DNA of 58,071 nt from a virus: positions 1 through 58,071 of the IMG/VR virus record IMGVR_UViG_3300034062_006549. One strand, written 5' to 3'. The notes under the pieces were generated by a model, which was not told the origin of the DNA, ran no database searches, and worked only from the letters and a program-made list of their open reading frames with translations. How positions within the stretch are numbered: the stretch's first letter is position 1; every line of letters begins with the position of its first letter. A program made the position numbers and the translations under genes. This document shows, one piece after another, positions 6,932-14,955 of the stretch.

Positions 6932-7783
6932 TTATCTTTTTCCTTTGTGTAAATTTTGGATAAGTAATTTTTTAATGTATTGTTCACTAATGTTATATTT
7001 TTCACTTAATTCTGATACAATTTTATCAAGTTTTTGTTCATTAGTTAAATTAAGTGCATTAATATCACCCTGATTACAATAAGGGAATGTTTTACATTCC
7101 TTTTTAACTTGAACGAATTGTCCACCAGGAATCTGAGTTTTAGATTTACCTCTCCAATGTTTCTTTTTTGTTGATTTAGCCCAAGCCGCAGGTGTAACAT
7201 AAGCTCCTGCAGAACCTGAACCAGTTGCTTCTTTAGTTTCAACTTTTTTGGGTGTTTCCTTGAAACTATCTTTCACAAATTTAGAATTGGGGTTGAACCC
7301 AACAGGTGCAAGAAATCCACCAGCTGAACCTGAACCAGTCGCTTCTTTAGTCTCTTTTTTCTTTTTACCTTGACAATGTGCTCTTTGACTAAACCCTTTG
7401 GGGTGAGTACAATCTACACTATCTTTATATTTTTGACTCCATTTTTCTTCAACTTCTTTTTTTGTCATTTTGATGGAATCTTTCGTAGTCTTTTTATTCT
7501 CTTTAGTTTCTGTTTTTTTCATAGAGAAAACTTTACCAATAGGTAAATTCATTTTCTTATTACCCACCAAATCTTTGATTTGTGATTTTTTTATTTTTCT
7601 TTTAATTATGGGTGTTTTATCCTCATCTACAGCACGTTTGAATTTATCTTTAGTGTCACTCATATCTGATAAAGATGATGAGTCGTAATCAGATGGGTTC
7701 ATTAAATTACTTACTTTTGAAAATTCAGACCCCATTGTAGTTGATAAGTTTTTACCAAATTGACTTTCTTTAATTTCTCTCAT
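6932..7783 (-). CDS. Basic low-complexity phage protein with duplicated ATGSGSAG segments
   Basis: A 283-aa lysine-rich protein. Recognisable segments are DCTHPKGFSQRAHCQGKKKK (a Cys/His cluster seen in diverse phage proteins), two copies of KEATGSGSAG followed by related sequence, and KKHWRGKSKTQIPGGQFVQV leading to CKTFPYCNQGDINAL. The C-terminus resembles a small helix-turn-helix (EKYNISEQYIKKLLIQ). The Cys-containing segments could bind zinc. I associate these segments with uncharacterised proteins encoded in phage structural regions. The start overlaps the upstream gene by 14 bases. The function is unknown. Confidence 0.55.
   Translation of the reverse strand: MREIKESQFGKNLSTTMGSEFSKVSNLMNPSDYDSSSLSDMSDTKDKFKRAVDEDKTPIIKRKIKKSQIKDLVGNKKMNLPIGKVFSMKKTETKENKKTTKDSIKMTKKEVEEKWSQKYKDSVDCTHPKGFSQRAHCQGKKKKETKEATGSGSAGGFLAPVGFNPNSKFVKDSFKETPKKVETKEATGSGSAGAYVTPAAWAKSTKKKHWRGKSKTQIPGGQFVQVKKECKTFPYCNQGDINALNLTNEQKLDKIVSELSEKYNISEQYIKKLLIQNLHKGKR
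7206..7354 (-). repeat. Imperfect direct repeat within the 283-aa gene
   Basis: Two copies of a roughly 34-base unit (about 7206-7240 and 7321-7354) encode KETKEATGSGSAG-like peptides. They differ at a few positions. The spacing of about 115 bases covers one protein repeat unit. Confidence 0.6.
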
Positions 7784-8402
7784 CTGATATTTTTGTTGTT
7801 TTACGATTACCTAAAATTTTAGCCCATTTTGATTTAAATTTTTCATAGTACCCTTTTAATTTTTGTACTACTTCCATAAAATCATCTGACATAGTTATCA
7901 TCTCACCTTTCATATAAACACCATTTTCTTCACCAACTAAGTACATAAAATCAACATTAAACTCAATAAGTTTACCCGACCATTCAACAGAATTTGGATA
8001 TACATTTAGTTGATTAAATTCAACTAAGTCGGAAACTTCATTTACGAATTCTTCCATAGTTTCTTGGAATGCTGTTTTCTCGTCACTAGTGAGTTTCAAT
8101 TCTTTTTGGTCTTTACCATGAAAAACTAATAACCCACCTGAAATTCTATATGTTTCTCTTTTATCTCTTTTACTTTTTTTATCCATTCCTTCATCCTCAA
8201 GCTCATCATCTTCAATTTCAGTTTCAACTGATTTTGCAACATTTATTTTTTTTGTTGGATTGGATGAAGTTAAGTCATATTGTTCATTAAGAATTCCATA
8301 TTGTTTTTTTATACTTTGAAATTCTAACAAGGAATCTTTAGTTGATAGCATACTTCTTGATGCCTCCAATAATTTTTTTATTTCATCGTGTTTGTTATAC
8401 AT
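7770..8402 (-). CDS. Hypothetical protein, 210 aa
   Basis: An upstream ATG at 8435 exists, but I prefer ATG at 8400-8402 (MYNKHDEIKKLLEAS), because it overlaps the amidase-like gene by only 8 bases instead of 41. Residues 1-60 are helical, 65-95 are a charged linker (EIEDDELEDEGMDKKSKRDK), and residues 95-200 alternate strands (ISGGLLVFHGK, SVEWSGKLIEFNVDFMYLV) and end in a helix. The C-terminal region may be a compact alpha/beta domain. No known motif is visible. It sits between the amidase-like and the ATGSGSAG-repeat genes and overlaps the latter by 14 bases. Confidence 0.6.
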   Translation of the reverse strand: MYNKHDEIKKLLEASRSMLSTKDSLLEFQSIKKQYGILNEQYDLTSSNPTKKINVAKSVETEIEDDELEDEGMDKKSKRDKRETYRISGGLLVFHGKDQKELKLTSDEKTAFQETMEEFVNEVSDLVEFNQLNVYPNSVEWSGKLIEFNVDFMYLVGEENGVYMKGEMITMSDDFMEVVQKLKGYYEKFKSKWAKILGNRKTTKISDERN

Positions 8403-8991
8403 TTTCAATTTTGTTTCTAAAAATTTCAAAATCAAAGGCGGGACTTAAATCAGTAAAATTTGAATCAAAATTACTTCTCGTCACAATACCTTCAAATTTT
8501 TCAATACCATTTATTTTTGTGTTATGCTCAATTACTTCTTTTGACATTCGCATTTCTTTCACAATGTTCTTACAAAGTATAGATAAAGATTCTATTTGTA
8601 CTTCCTTGTATGGATCCCAAAAAAAATAATCACGCCATTTTCTTTCAAATGACTTACCTTTATAAATATCACCTATCCAATTAACGTATTGGTTTTCTAA
8701 TGGTTGTTTTTCTAACCATCCCAAATTTTCTAAACTTACAATTATTGAATTTCTATTTAAGTTTATTTCAGAAAAAAATTCTGTGTGTTCAATATTTTCC
8801 AATAATTGTAATACTTTACCTTCTTTTGTTATAATATAATTTGGAATTCTTTTATAAGTTCCATTATACCTATAACGTAAAGAAGCCAAATAATTCTCCA
8901 CATTTCTACTAGTGTGTGTAAGAATTATTTGACTCTTCTTTTTTTGTTTACCAAGAGGTTTAAAGTTACCATATTTGATTATGTCTATCAT
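8395..8991 (-). CDS. Amidase_2/PGRP-fold protein, probably catalytically altered
   Basis: The 198-aa protein shows the order of an N-acetylmuramoyl-L-alanine amidase (Amidase_2). These are SQIILTHTSRN (strand with the first zinc His), IPNYIITKEGKVLQLLENIE followed by HTEF, NRNSIIVSLENLGWL, and FEGIVTRSNFDSNFTDLSPAF near the end. In active enzymes the last segment reads roughly GHxD...DPGPxF, giving a second His. Here the His position carries Thr or Arg, while the Asp is kept. The fold is therefore likely but hydrolysis is doubtful. It may bind peptidoglycan instead. The stop of the upstream gene overlaps the ATG by 4 bases. Confidence 0.65.
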   Translation of the reverse strand: MIDIIKYGNFKPLGKQKKKSQIILTHTSRNVENYLASLRYRYNGTYKRIPNYIITKEGKVLQLLENIEHTEFFSEINLNRNSIIVSLENLGWLEKQPLENQYVNWIGDIYKGKSFERKWRDYFFWDPYKEVQIESLSILCKNIVKEMRMSKEVIEHNTKINGIEKFEGIVTRSNFDSNFTDLSPAFDFEIFRNKIENV

Positions 8992-9809
8992 AGTCTGTCT
9001 ATGGATACGTTTGACTTGGTGTATGTCAGTTTTGTTGGACGAGTTGGTGTTACTTTTGGTTCTTCTTTAACTTCAATTAATTCAGGTTTGAATTCGTTAG
9101 AATCTGAATATGGTTGTACCTCTATTTCAACTTCCTCACTTTCAATTTCAGAATCTATTGTAGTTAGTTCCCCTATTATAGTTTCAACTTTTTCATCAAT
9201 AGGTGATTCTACAACTTCTTTTTTCTTTCTACCTTTTTTAACTTTTGGTTTTTCAACCTCTTCTTTTTCCAATATTGTTTCCAAATCCATCAATGAAACA
9301 ATTTCTAAATCTCTATCGTTTTGGAAATCATTATTAATTGGTTTTTCAGGTTCTTCATACTTAACAAAGAAGTGTAATGATGTTAAGGATATTACAGGTA
9401 ATAAACCACCACCTAATATTGCTAACCATCTTTTATGTGCAATTATATCTGTTGGTTCTGTCCCAAATATTTCAAAAATTGGGGACGTAAGTTCAACCCA
9501 TGATGTGAACAATTCTCCTGTTGGGTCAATCTCTTTGTATGAGTAGAATATATTTCCCACCATTTGAACAAATGTTACCAAACCGAACATAAACCACACA
9601 CCACCTTTAATTCTTTGTGTTGCGGCAATCAGTGCGGTTATAGCCCCAATCTCAATTGCTATTGAAAGGTAGATTGCCCAACTAATCGGATTTGTAATAT
9701 CATACCACGCAACAACGTGAGATATAGATATACCAGCCACCAAAAAGATGGGAACTAAAAACATAGAACGGATGGGATTATTTTTAATCCAAGTAAATAA
9801 GTTATTCAT
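8988..9809 (-). CDS. Four-helix membrane protein with acidic cytoplasmic tail
   Basis: Residues 1-160 carry about four hydrophobic segments (SMFLVPIFLVAGISISHVV, AIYLSIAIEIGAITALIAA, GVWFMFGLVTFVQMVGNIF, AILGGGLLPVISLTSLHFF). The remaining 110 residues are hydrophilic, rich in Glu and Lys, with a KKGRKKK patch and a proline-containing tail (VKEEPKVTPTRPTK). The likely topology is an inner-membrane bundle with a cytoplasmic tail. It overlaps its neighbours at both ends (8 bases upstream, 4 downstream). I recognise no named family. A role in membrane remodelling, exclusion or lysis control is possible but unsupported. Confidence 0.65.
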   Translation of the reverse strand: MNNLFTWIKNNPIRSMFLVPIFLVAGISISHVVAWYDITNPISWAIYLSIAIEIGAITALIAATQRIKGGVWFMFGLVTFVQMVGNIFYSYKEIDPTGELFTSWVELTSPIFEIFGTEPTDIIAHKRWLAILGGGLLPVISLTSLHFFVKYEEPEKPINNDFQNDRDLEIVSLMDLETILEKEEVEKPKVKKGRKKKEVVESPIDEKVETIIGELTTIDSEIESEEVEIEVQPYSDSNEFKPELIEVKEEPKVTPTRPTKLTYTKSNVSIDRL

Positions 9810-10260
9810 TATTTTGTTTTTTCATTTCAATATACATTATATAACCATCATTATCAATGTATCCATAATCAATTATATCCATATCAAACTCATCTGCTAT
9901 CCTTGGAAACCTTTCTTCAATTATTTTATTAATAACTTCCGATTTTTTTAATCCTTTATATTGTTCTTTCTTAAATGCAGCATCCCAACAACTCTTAACC
10001 CAACCTTCCCAAAACACAATTGAGTCATCTTTATTTTGAATATATACCTGGTCATCATACCCATCCCAATCATCTAATAACATATCATAATCAGGGTCTT
10101 CAGTATTATATTCAGGATTGTCTTCAACTTTTTTTAGGAAGTTATCAATCAACTCCATTCTGGTTAGGTCAGACATAAGACAACCCCTATATTTGGGGGT
10201 GTCTCTAAGTTCAAATCTATTTAATTCTTCTAATTGTCTTTCGGTGATTACTATTTTCAT
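9802..10260 (-). CDS. Hypothetical acidic protein, 152 aa
   Basis: A complete gene with a 4-base ATGA overlap with the preceding stop. The N-terminus, MKIVITERQLEEL, is a phage-type opening. The middle is strongly acidic (NPEYNTEDPDYDMLLDDWDG) and aromatic, then the helix KGLKKSEVINKIIEERF, and a C-terminal strand pair (IIDYGYIDNDGYIMYIEMKK). No catalytic motif is obvious. The acidity could mean DNA mimicry or simply solubility. Not assigned. Confidence 0.6.
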   Translation of the reverse strand: MKIVITERQLEELNRFELRDTPKYRGCLMSDLTRMELIDNFLKKVEDNPEYNTEDPDYDMLLDDWDGYDDQVYIQNKDDSIVFWEGWVKSCWDAAFKKEQYKGLKKSEVINKIIEERFPRIADEFDMDIIDYGYIDNDGYIMYIEMKKQNNE

Positions 10261-10538
10261 TTTTCAAGTTGCTGAAGTTCTTTGTCTATTTCAGCTTGTC
10301 TATTTACATCAAGGATTTTTCTGTCTGTTGACTGAATCATCCTTTTCTCAGATTTCAATCCTTCAACTTTGATTTCTTTCTGGAGGTGTTTAATTTCCAC
10401 TTTGATTGAATCTAATTGGTTTAAAAATTTCTTTTCTGATGCCCTTTTAGCAGCACTTGATGTACAAGTTTGTAGTACAATCAATAAAACTAAAATACCA
10501 AGTCCATACTTTTCAACAAATTCTAAAATTTTTTTCAT
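10257..10538 (-). CDS. Single-pass membrane coiled-coil protein, 93 aa
   Basis: The protein starts MKKILEFVEKYGLGILVLLI, with one transmembrane helix ending at a Cys (VLQTC), and continues as a charged coiled coil (QLDSIKVEIKHLQKEIK and so on). The Cys is not in a canonical lipobox. The shape resembles an inner-membrane spanin, but no outer-membrane partner is visible nearby, so this is only a possibility. A late-type motif lies 12 bases upstream. Confidence 0.55.
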   Translation of the reverse strand: MKKILEFVEKYGLGILVLLIVLQTCTSSAAKRASEKKFLNQLDSIKVEIKHLQKEIKVEGLKSEKRMIQSTDRKILDVNRQAEIDKELQQLEK

Positions 10539-10550
10539 ACTAGTTTTTTT

Positions 10551-10558
10551 TATAAATA
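10551..10558 (-). promoter_or_regulatory. Candidate late promoter element
   Basis: The minus strand reads TATTTATA followed by AAAAAAA, 12 bases before the ATG at 10538. It is among the best matches to the recurrent motif and lies between the sigma-factor stop and the coiled-coil gene. Confidence 0.45.
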
Positions 10559-10573
10559 TTAATTAATGTTTTA

Positions 10574-11374
10574 TTACATCCACTCAAATAAATCACCTGA
10601 TAGATTTCTTAGTTTTCTAAGTGATTTTTCCTTTATCTGACGTACCCTCTCTTTAGTTAGATTGAAATCTCCACCAATATCTTCTAATGTTCTTGGAGAA
10701 CCCGATAACCCAAAGTAGTCCTCAACAATCACTCGTTCTCTTTCATCCAAACAAGTCAATAATCCCAATAGTTTCGTTTTAAGAATATCTTTAGTGTGAA
10801 AAGCTTCATCAGGCATATCCGCAGCATCATTCTTTAGAACATCAAATAAAGTATCACCTTCTTCATTGATATCCATATCCAAGTCAATCATAGATGGTAA
10901 GGTTGTAAATTTAGCATCTAATTCACCACCTTTAGAGTCAACTTCTTTTTTTGCACGTTGTAAATCTTGAACCACATTTACTGGGAGACGAATGGTTCTC
11001 GCATTATCATTTAAACTTTGGAGAATTGATTGTTTAACCCACCATACCGCATAAGATATAAATCTTAAGTCTTTGTTCCAATCAAAGTTTTTGATAGCTT
11101 TCATTAAACCAAAATTACCTTCAGCAATAAGGTCACCTAAATCTAATCCCTGATTTTGATATTGTTTTGCAACAGTTATTACAAATCTTAGATTACCCTC
11201 TAATAACTCTTTGTGGACTTTTTCAATGTCTTTTTGTGATAAAGTACCTGATTTCATCAAGACAGCTAATTCTTTCTCTCTCTCAGGTGTCATTACTTTT
11301 TTCTTTCTAATGTCTTTTAAGTAAGACTGAATTTCTTCTTGATTAATTGGAATACCAGAATTTTTCTCTTTCAT
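10574..11374 (-). CDS. RNA polymerase sigma-70 family factor
   Basis: A 266-aa sigma factor. Region 1.2 is visible (EEIQSYLKDIRKKKVMTPER). Region 2 contains AEGNFGLMKAIKNFDWNKDL and FISYAVWWVKQSILQSLND, the promoter-melting and -10 recognition helices. Region 3 starts near TIRLPVNVVQDL. Region 4 ends with RTLEDIGGDFNLTKERVRQI and KSLRKLRNL, the -35 helix-turn-helix. I chose the ATG at 11372-11374, one base after the upstream stop, the junction style of this genome. ATGs at 11413 and 11410 would add 12-13 residues. It is closer to bacterial primary sigma factors than to T4 gp55. It may direct middle or late transcription. Confidence 0.93.
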   Translation of the reverse strand: MKEKNSGIPINQEEIQSYLKDIRKKKVMTPEREKELAVLMKSGTLSQKDIEKVHKELLEGNLRFVITVAKQYQNQGLDLGDLIAEGNFGLMKAIKNFDWNKDLRFISYAVWWVKQSILQSLNDNARTIRLPVNVVQDLQRAKKEVDSKGGELDAKFTTLPSMIDLDMDINEEGDTLFDVLKNDAADMPDEAFHTKDILKTKLLGLLTCLDERERVIVEDYFGLSGSPRTLEDIGGDFNLTKERVRQIKEKSLRKLRNLSGDLFEWM

Positions 11375-11375
11375 A

Positions 11376-11870
11376 TTAGTTTGAATATTGTTTAAGTAAA
11401 TTTTTTTCATCATTAGTTAATGAACTCATACCACTAACGTTTATTTTGTCCAAAAGTTCATCTAAAGTAGGAATTATTTTTTTGGGTTTATAATCTTTCA
11501 TTTCATCAATATTAGCAATCATTGAGTCTCTCAATTCCTCTTGTTCTTCTCTTGAGAATACTTCATTTTCCTTACAAATATTCGTGCCAAATAATAACTC
11601 TTCATACTCTTTTTCAAACCAATATGACATTTTGTCAGTTTTTATTGGTACTAAAATGTGTGTAATTGATAAATCACCCAAAATTGTGTCAAAGAAATTT
11701 TTTGTATCAGCAAAAGAATTTTTTGTTTCAAATGTTAAAATGGCCGATTGTTCACCAAAAAAATACTTAACACCTGTTTTGTTACAAATCAAACTAATTT
11801 CGTGAGCAACGGATTTTACAAATAACTCTTGTTCATTGTGGGCAATAAAAATCGTGAGTAAGTACTTCAT
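11376..11870 (-). CDS. Hypothetical protein with C-terminal LDKI-SLT-EEK tail motif, 164 aa
   Basis: I place the start at ATG 11868-11870 (MKYLLTIFIAHNEQELF). The longer frame to 11936 would run back through the promoter and terminator stem. Residues 1-95 look alpha/beta (YLLTIFIAH, SAILTFETK, SITHILVPIKTDKMSYWF). The tail, LDELLDKINVSGMSSLTNDE followed by KNLLKQYS, matches the short motif at the C-termini of many Bacteroidota proteins (DUF6576-like), where it follows unrelated domains. The gene is preceded by a strong host-type promoter and sits one base upstream of the sigma gene, so both are probably made early. Confidence 0.6.
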   Translation of the reverse strand: MKYLLTIFIAHNEQELFVKSVAHEISLICNKTGVKYFFGEQSAILTFETKNSFADTKNFFDTILGDLSITHILVPIKTDKMSYWFEKEYEELLFGTNICKENEVFSREEQEELRDSMIANIDEMKDYKPKKIIPTLDELLDKINVSGMSSLTNDEKNLLKQYSN

Positions 11871-11898
11871 ATTTTTTGTATTTTTTTTTTGATGTTCA

Positions 11899-11928
11899 CA
11901 AAGATATAAAAGATTTCTATAAAACAAA
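11899..11928 (-). promoter_or_regulatory. Bacteroidota-type promoter for the sigma-factor operon
   Basis: On the minus strand TTTG (11928-11925), an 18-base spacer and TATCTTTG (11906-11899) give a full match to the host TTTG/TAnnTTTG form. The -7 element ends 28 bases before the ATG at 11870. Its -33 element lies against the stem of the terminator that ends the upstream gene. Confidence 0.75.
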
Positions 11929-11959
11929 AATCCCACTCAAAATATTTTAGTGGGATTTT
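11927..11959 (-). terminator. Intrinsic terminator after the 191-aa GIY-YIG-like gene
   Basis: An 11-bp stem (aaaatcccact at 11927-11937 with agtgggatttt at 11949-11959) encloses an 11-base loop. The A/T-flanked arms would let it work in both directions. It begins 6 bases past the upstream stop. Confidence 0.75.
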
Positions 11960-11965
11960 AAATTT

Positions 11966-12541
11966 TTAATTTGAACGACCTTTTCCGCGTTGATTTACAT
12001 ATTCACCAAATGCTGAAGTAATTTCAGATGGGAGGGCTCTTCGACTTTCTTGGTAATTCCATTCAGGATAACATCCTTCACGTTGAAGATATTGTTTTAA
12101 ACATAATTCTTCCATTTTTTTGGCACTAATTGCAACTTCATCTATTTCATTTTCAAAAAGACCTGGAACTTCTGTTTCTATTAAATCCTTGTAAATCATA
12201 AAAACTTCAACCTTATTACCTTTTTTGATTTCATCTCTAATAAACCAATTGATTGCGAATCTATTGATACCAGGGTCATCTTGTCCGGATTTTAAATAAC
12301 ATCCAACACAACTAGATATACCTGTTTTACAAGAAGATTGACCGATTTTGTAAATAATACCATTTACAACAAATATATAAACTAAAGCAACATACTTGTT
12401 TTTCAATTTTTTAGGGAAATTTTCATCGTAGATAAACCCTAATGCTATATCATAGAAAACATAATTATTTCCATTATATTTTTTAGAACCAAGAACAATT
12501 TCACCAACTCTTATTACTTTTTTTACTTCAGAGATATTCAT
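11966..12541 (-). CDS. GIY-YIG-like nuclease-fold protein, 191 aa
   Basis: The central segment ALVYIFVVNGIIYKIGQSS resembles the two opening strands of GIY-YIG domains (YIF...YKIG). A Cys-rich loop (CKTGISSCVGC) follows, then a helix with Arg (INRFAINWFIRDE), the VFMIY strand, and a late Glu-containing helix (KMEELCLKQYLQREG) with PEWNYQESRR. The order matches GIY-YIG restriction-type enzymes, but the YIG is YKIG and the fit is partial. If active it would cut DNA, perhaps host DNA. It ends at a strong terminator and lies downstream of gp46. Confidence 0.5.
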   Translation of the reverse strand: MNISEVKKVIRVGEIVLGSKKYNGNNYVFYDIALGFIYDENFPKKLKNKYVALVYIFVVNGIIYKIGQSSCKTGISSCVGCYLKSGQDDPGINRFAINWFIRDEIKKGNKVEVFMIYKDLIETEVPGLFENEIDEVAISAKKMEELCLKQYLQREGCYPEWNYQESRRALPSEITSAFGEYVNQRGKGRSN

Positions 12542-12574
12542 AGTTTTTCAATTTTTTTGTAAGATAATAATTTT

Positions 12575-14947
12575 CTATTGTTTTACACTACTAATGTTAT
12601 TTTCTTTAGAAATTTTAACAATGTTGTCGGCCCAATTACTTACTAATGGATTGTGAGTAATAACGAATATCTTTTCAAAATAGTTTTTAATCTTAGTAAA
12701 AAATTCACCAACCATCTCCAAGTTTTCATTTGATATTTTACCAAATACTTCGTCAAATACTATTATATTTGGTTTTGGTAATGAACATATCTTACTTAAA
12801 ACAGCTCTTAACGCCAATGATGCTATAGTTCTTTCATAACCGGATCCTGATGACATCAATTTCTCAACTTGAGTATTGTTATCTATCATCACAAATTCAA
12901 CTTCATTCTTATCATTAATATTGATTTCCAACCTAAAATGAGAACTATCTTCCAATAATCTTTGTAACTCAGAGTTTAACATTGGAATCATTGTTTTCAT
13001 TATCATTTTGGATATACCATTCTTACCAAAGATTTCCAAATATACTTTATAGATTCTTTCTTTCTTAGATTCAACTTTAATTTTCTCAATCGTTTGAATA
13101 TTTTGTTCAATCTTATCCTTTAAACTTTGGATTTGATAATTATTTGAATCAAATATTCTTTGAACCGATGTTTTTTCTCTATCTAATTCATCTAATCTCA
13201 AGTTGGCTTTGATAAGTTGGGTTTCAATCTTGTTATTTGTGGATATTTTATCTTGTAACAAATTAAACTTTTCCAACTTATCTTCCAATCCTTTGATTTT
13301 CATCATATAACCCTCAATTGTAAGTTCATATTTTTCTTTGATAAGTTTGTTTTTCTCATACTCATCAAACTCTTTTTTTAATAGAACATACTTAGCTTCT
13401 CTGATTATTATATTATTCATTTCCCCCTCGAATTGGTTCTTTTGTATAATATAATTGTCAAGTTCTGCAATCTTAGATTGGGTTATTGAGGCCATCATTA
13501 ATTCAATACCACAATGTTCACACTTAATCCCACCATCAACTGAAGATTTTAAACTTTCAATAGATTTGATATTTTGTTCAAGTTGGACAATCTTTTTGTA
13601 GTAATGTTTGTGTTCATCTTTCAACCAATCGTGTTCTTGTTCTGAATAAAACTCTGTTGGTTCAACAACCTTGAGTTCTTTTAATTGTCTTTCAACACTT
13701 TGTTTTTGGGTTTTAATTCCGATGATTTCACTTTCAATACGTTCAGGAATAATATTGGAGATTTCAATATCAATATCCGTGTGTTTGGATTTTAATAATG
13801 TATCTCTATATTCTTGTCCTTTGATTATTCTGTTTTGAACATCAATAAGATTTGATTGCTGAATTGTATTATCATTTAGTAATTGTTCAATCTTGATATT
13901 ATATCCATCATTATCCGATTTCAACTTTTCACTAGAATATACATTAGATATCATTGATTTGGAAAATTCAGAATATATCTCTTTACATGTATCTTCTTTC
14001 TTCTTAATAAAGTCTAACCCCATAAATCTAGACAATACTTGTCCTCTTGCTGTAGGTTTGGAATCAATTAACTCCTCAAGATTTGTTGCAGTTGTTAAGA
14101 TTGTCATCAAGAAATCTTCTTTTGTCCCAATGGAAGATTTGATAAAACTCTCGGTCTCTCTTCTTTGTTCTCCTGTGAAGTTCTGTAATGAACCATCACT
14201 CAATTTCTTAAAGAAATCCAACTCAGTTTTTACATTCCAATCCCCATCTTTTTTCTTCTTTCTTTCAATGTTTCTAACAATAACATATTCATCCCCATCA
14301 ATAATAATTTCACCCTTTACGTGAACTTTATCTTTGTTGGAAAATCTGTTAAAGATTTCTTCAGCTTTTGATGTTTTGGTTGTTTCATTGAAAAATAAAA
14401 ACAATAATAAATCCACACTAAGAACTGTCTTACCACCGAAATTAGGTGGATTTGATTCCACCACCGAAATACCATTACATTTGTCAAAATCAATCTTTTG
14501 ATTTTCACCATAAGATAAGAAATTGGAAAATTCAATGTTTTTAATATACCATCGTTTGAATGGTGAAATTTCATTATCATTCAACAATAATCTATTGTCA
14601 ACAGCTTTGTCTAAACTCAATATATCATCAGTAAGATTTGTTATATTTTTATTGTCCAAATATGATTTTACCAATTCATATTGATAGTTTTTATCTAAGA
14701 TATTGAATGAGACATCAATTGTTTGTGTTGTGACATCTGAAGATTTGGTTTTGGTTATTACGTTAACATTTGCCGAGTTATACTTCTTTTGGAAATAATG
14801 TCTAACACTTTTAATTTTTTCTTGTGTAAAGTTTTCAGGATAGTCTTCCCATACAACTTGTATATATGGGTTATCAAACTTATTAAAATCAATATCTTTA
14901 ATCATAAAATTATAATTGAATTCAAGGGGTGGATTAAATAAATCCAT
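12575..14947 (-). CDS. 46: SbcC/Rad50-like recombination ATPase (T4 gp46-like) with extra N-terminal domain
   Basis: This 790-aa SMC-type protein pairs with gp47. The ATPase head starts near residue 133 (WYIKNIEFSNFLSYGENQKI). The P-loop region is SNPPNFGGKT (about 165-174), altered from the usual GxNGxGKS. Coiled coils flank a zinc hook at about 477 (CEHCGIEL). The signature is SSGSGYERTIASLALR (about 700) and Walker B is NIIVFDEVF (about 725). The complex would process DNA ends for recombination-dependent replication. Residues 1-130 form an unusual extension (VVWEDYPENFTQEKIKSVRH and so on). It lies nine bases after the 83-aa gene. Confidence 0.88.
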   Translation of the reverse strand: MDLFNPPLEFNYNFMIKDIDFNKFDNPYIQVVWEDYPENFTQEKIKSVRHYFQKKYNSANVNVITKTKSSDVTTQTIDVSFNILDKNYQYELVKSYLDNKNITNLTDDILSLDKAVDNRLLLNDNEISPFKRWYIKNIEFSNFLSYGENQKIDFDKCNGISVVESNPPNFGGKTVLSVDLLLFLFFNETTKTSKAEEIFNRFSNKDKVHVKGEIIIDGDEYVIVRNIERKKKKDGDWNVKTELDFFKKLSDGSLQNFTGEQRRETESFIKSSIGTKEDFLMTILTTATNLEELIDSKPTARGQVLSRFMGLDFIKKKEDTCKEIYSEFSKSMISNVYSSEKLKSDNDGYNIKIEQLLNDNTIQQSNLIDVQNRIIKGQEYRDTLLKSKHTDIDIEISNIIPERIESEIIGIKTQKQSVERQLKELKVVEPTEFYSEQEHDWLKDEHKHYYKKIVQLEQNIKSIESLKSSVDGGIKCEHCGIELMMASITQSKIAELDNYIIQKNQFEGEMNNIIIREAKYVLLKKEFDEYEKNKLIKEKYELTIEGYMMKIKGLEDKLEKFNLLQDKISTNNKIETQLIKANLRLDELDREKTSVQRIFDSNNYQIQSLKDKIEQNIQTIEKIKVESKKERIYKVYLEIFGKNGISKMIMKTMIPMLNSELQRLLEDSSHFRLEININDKNEVEFVMIDNNTQVEKLMSSGSGYERTIASLALRAVLSKICSLPKPNIIVFDEVFGKISNENLEMVGEFFTKIKNYFEKIFVITHNPLVSNWADNIVKISKENNISSVKQ

Positions 14948-14955
14948 AAGATTTG

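Noticed and set aside
8661-8668. Late-type motif inside the amidase-like gene
   Set aside because: It encodes part of the protein and is not placed before a start codon. It shows that the motif also occurs by chance.
13893-14324. Open frame of 143 codons on the plus strand inside the gp46 gene
   Set aside because: It is antisense to a well-supported gene, has no recognisable domain, and its composition reflects the complementary coding frame.
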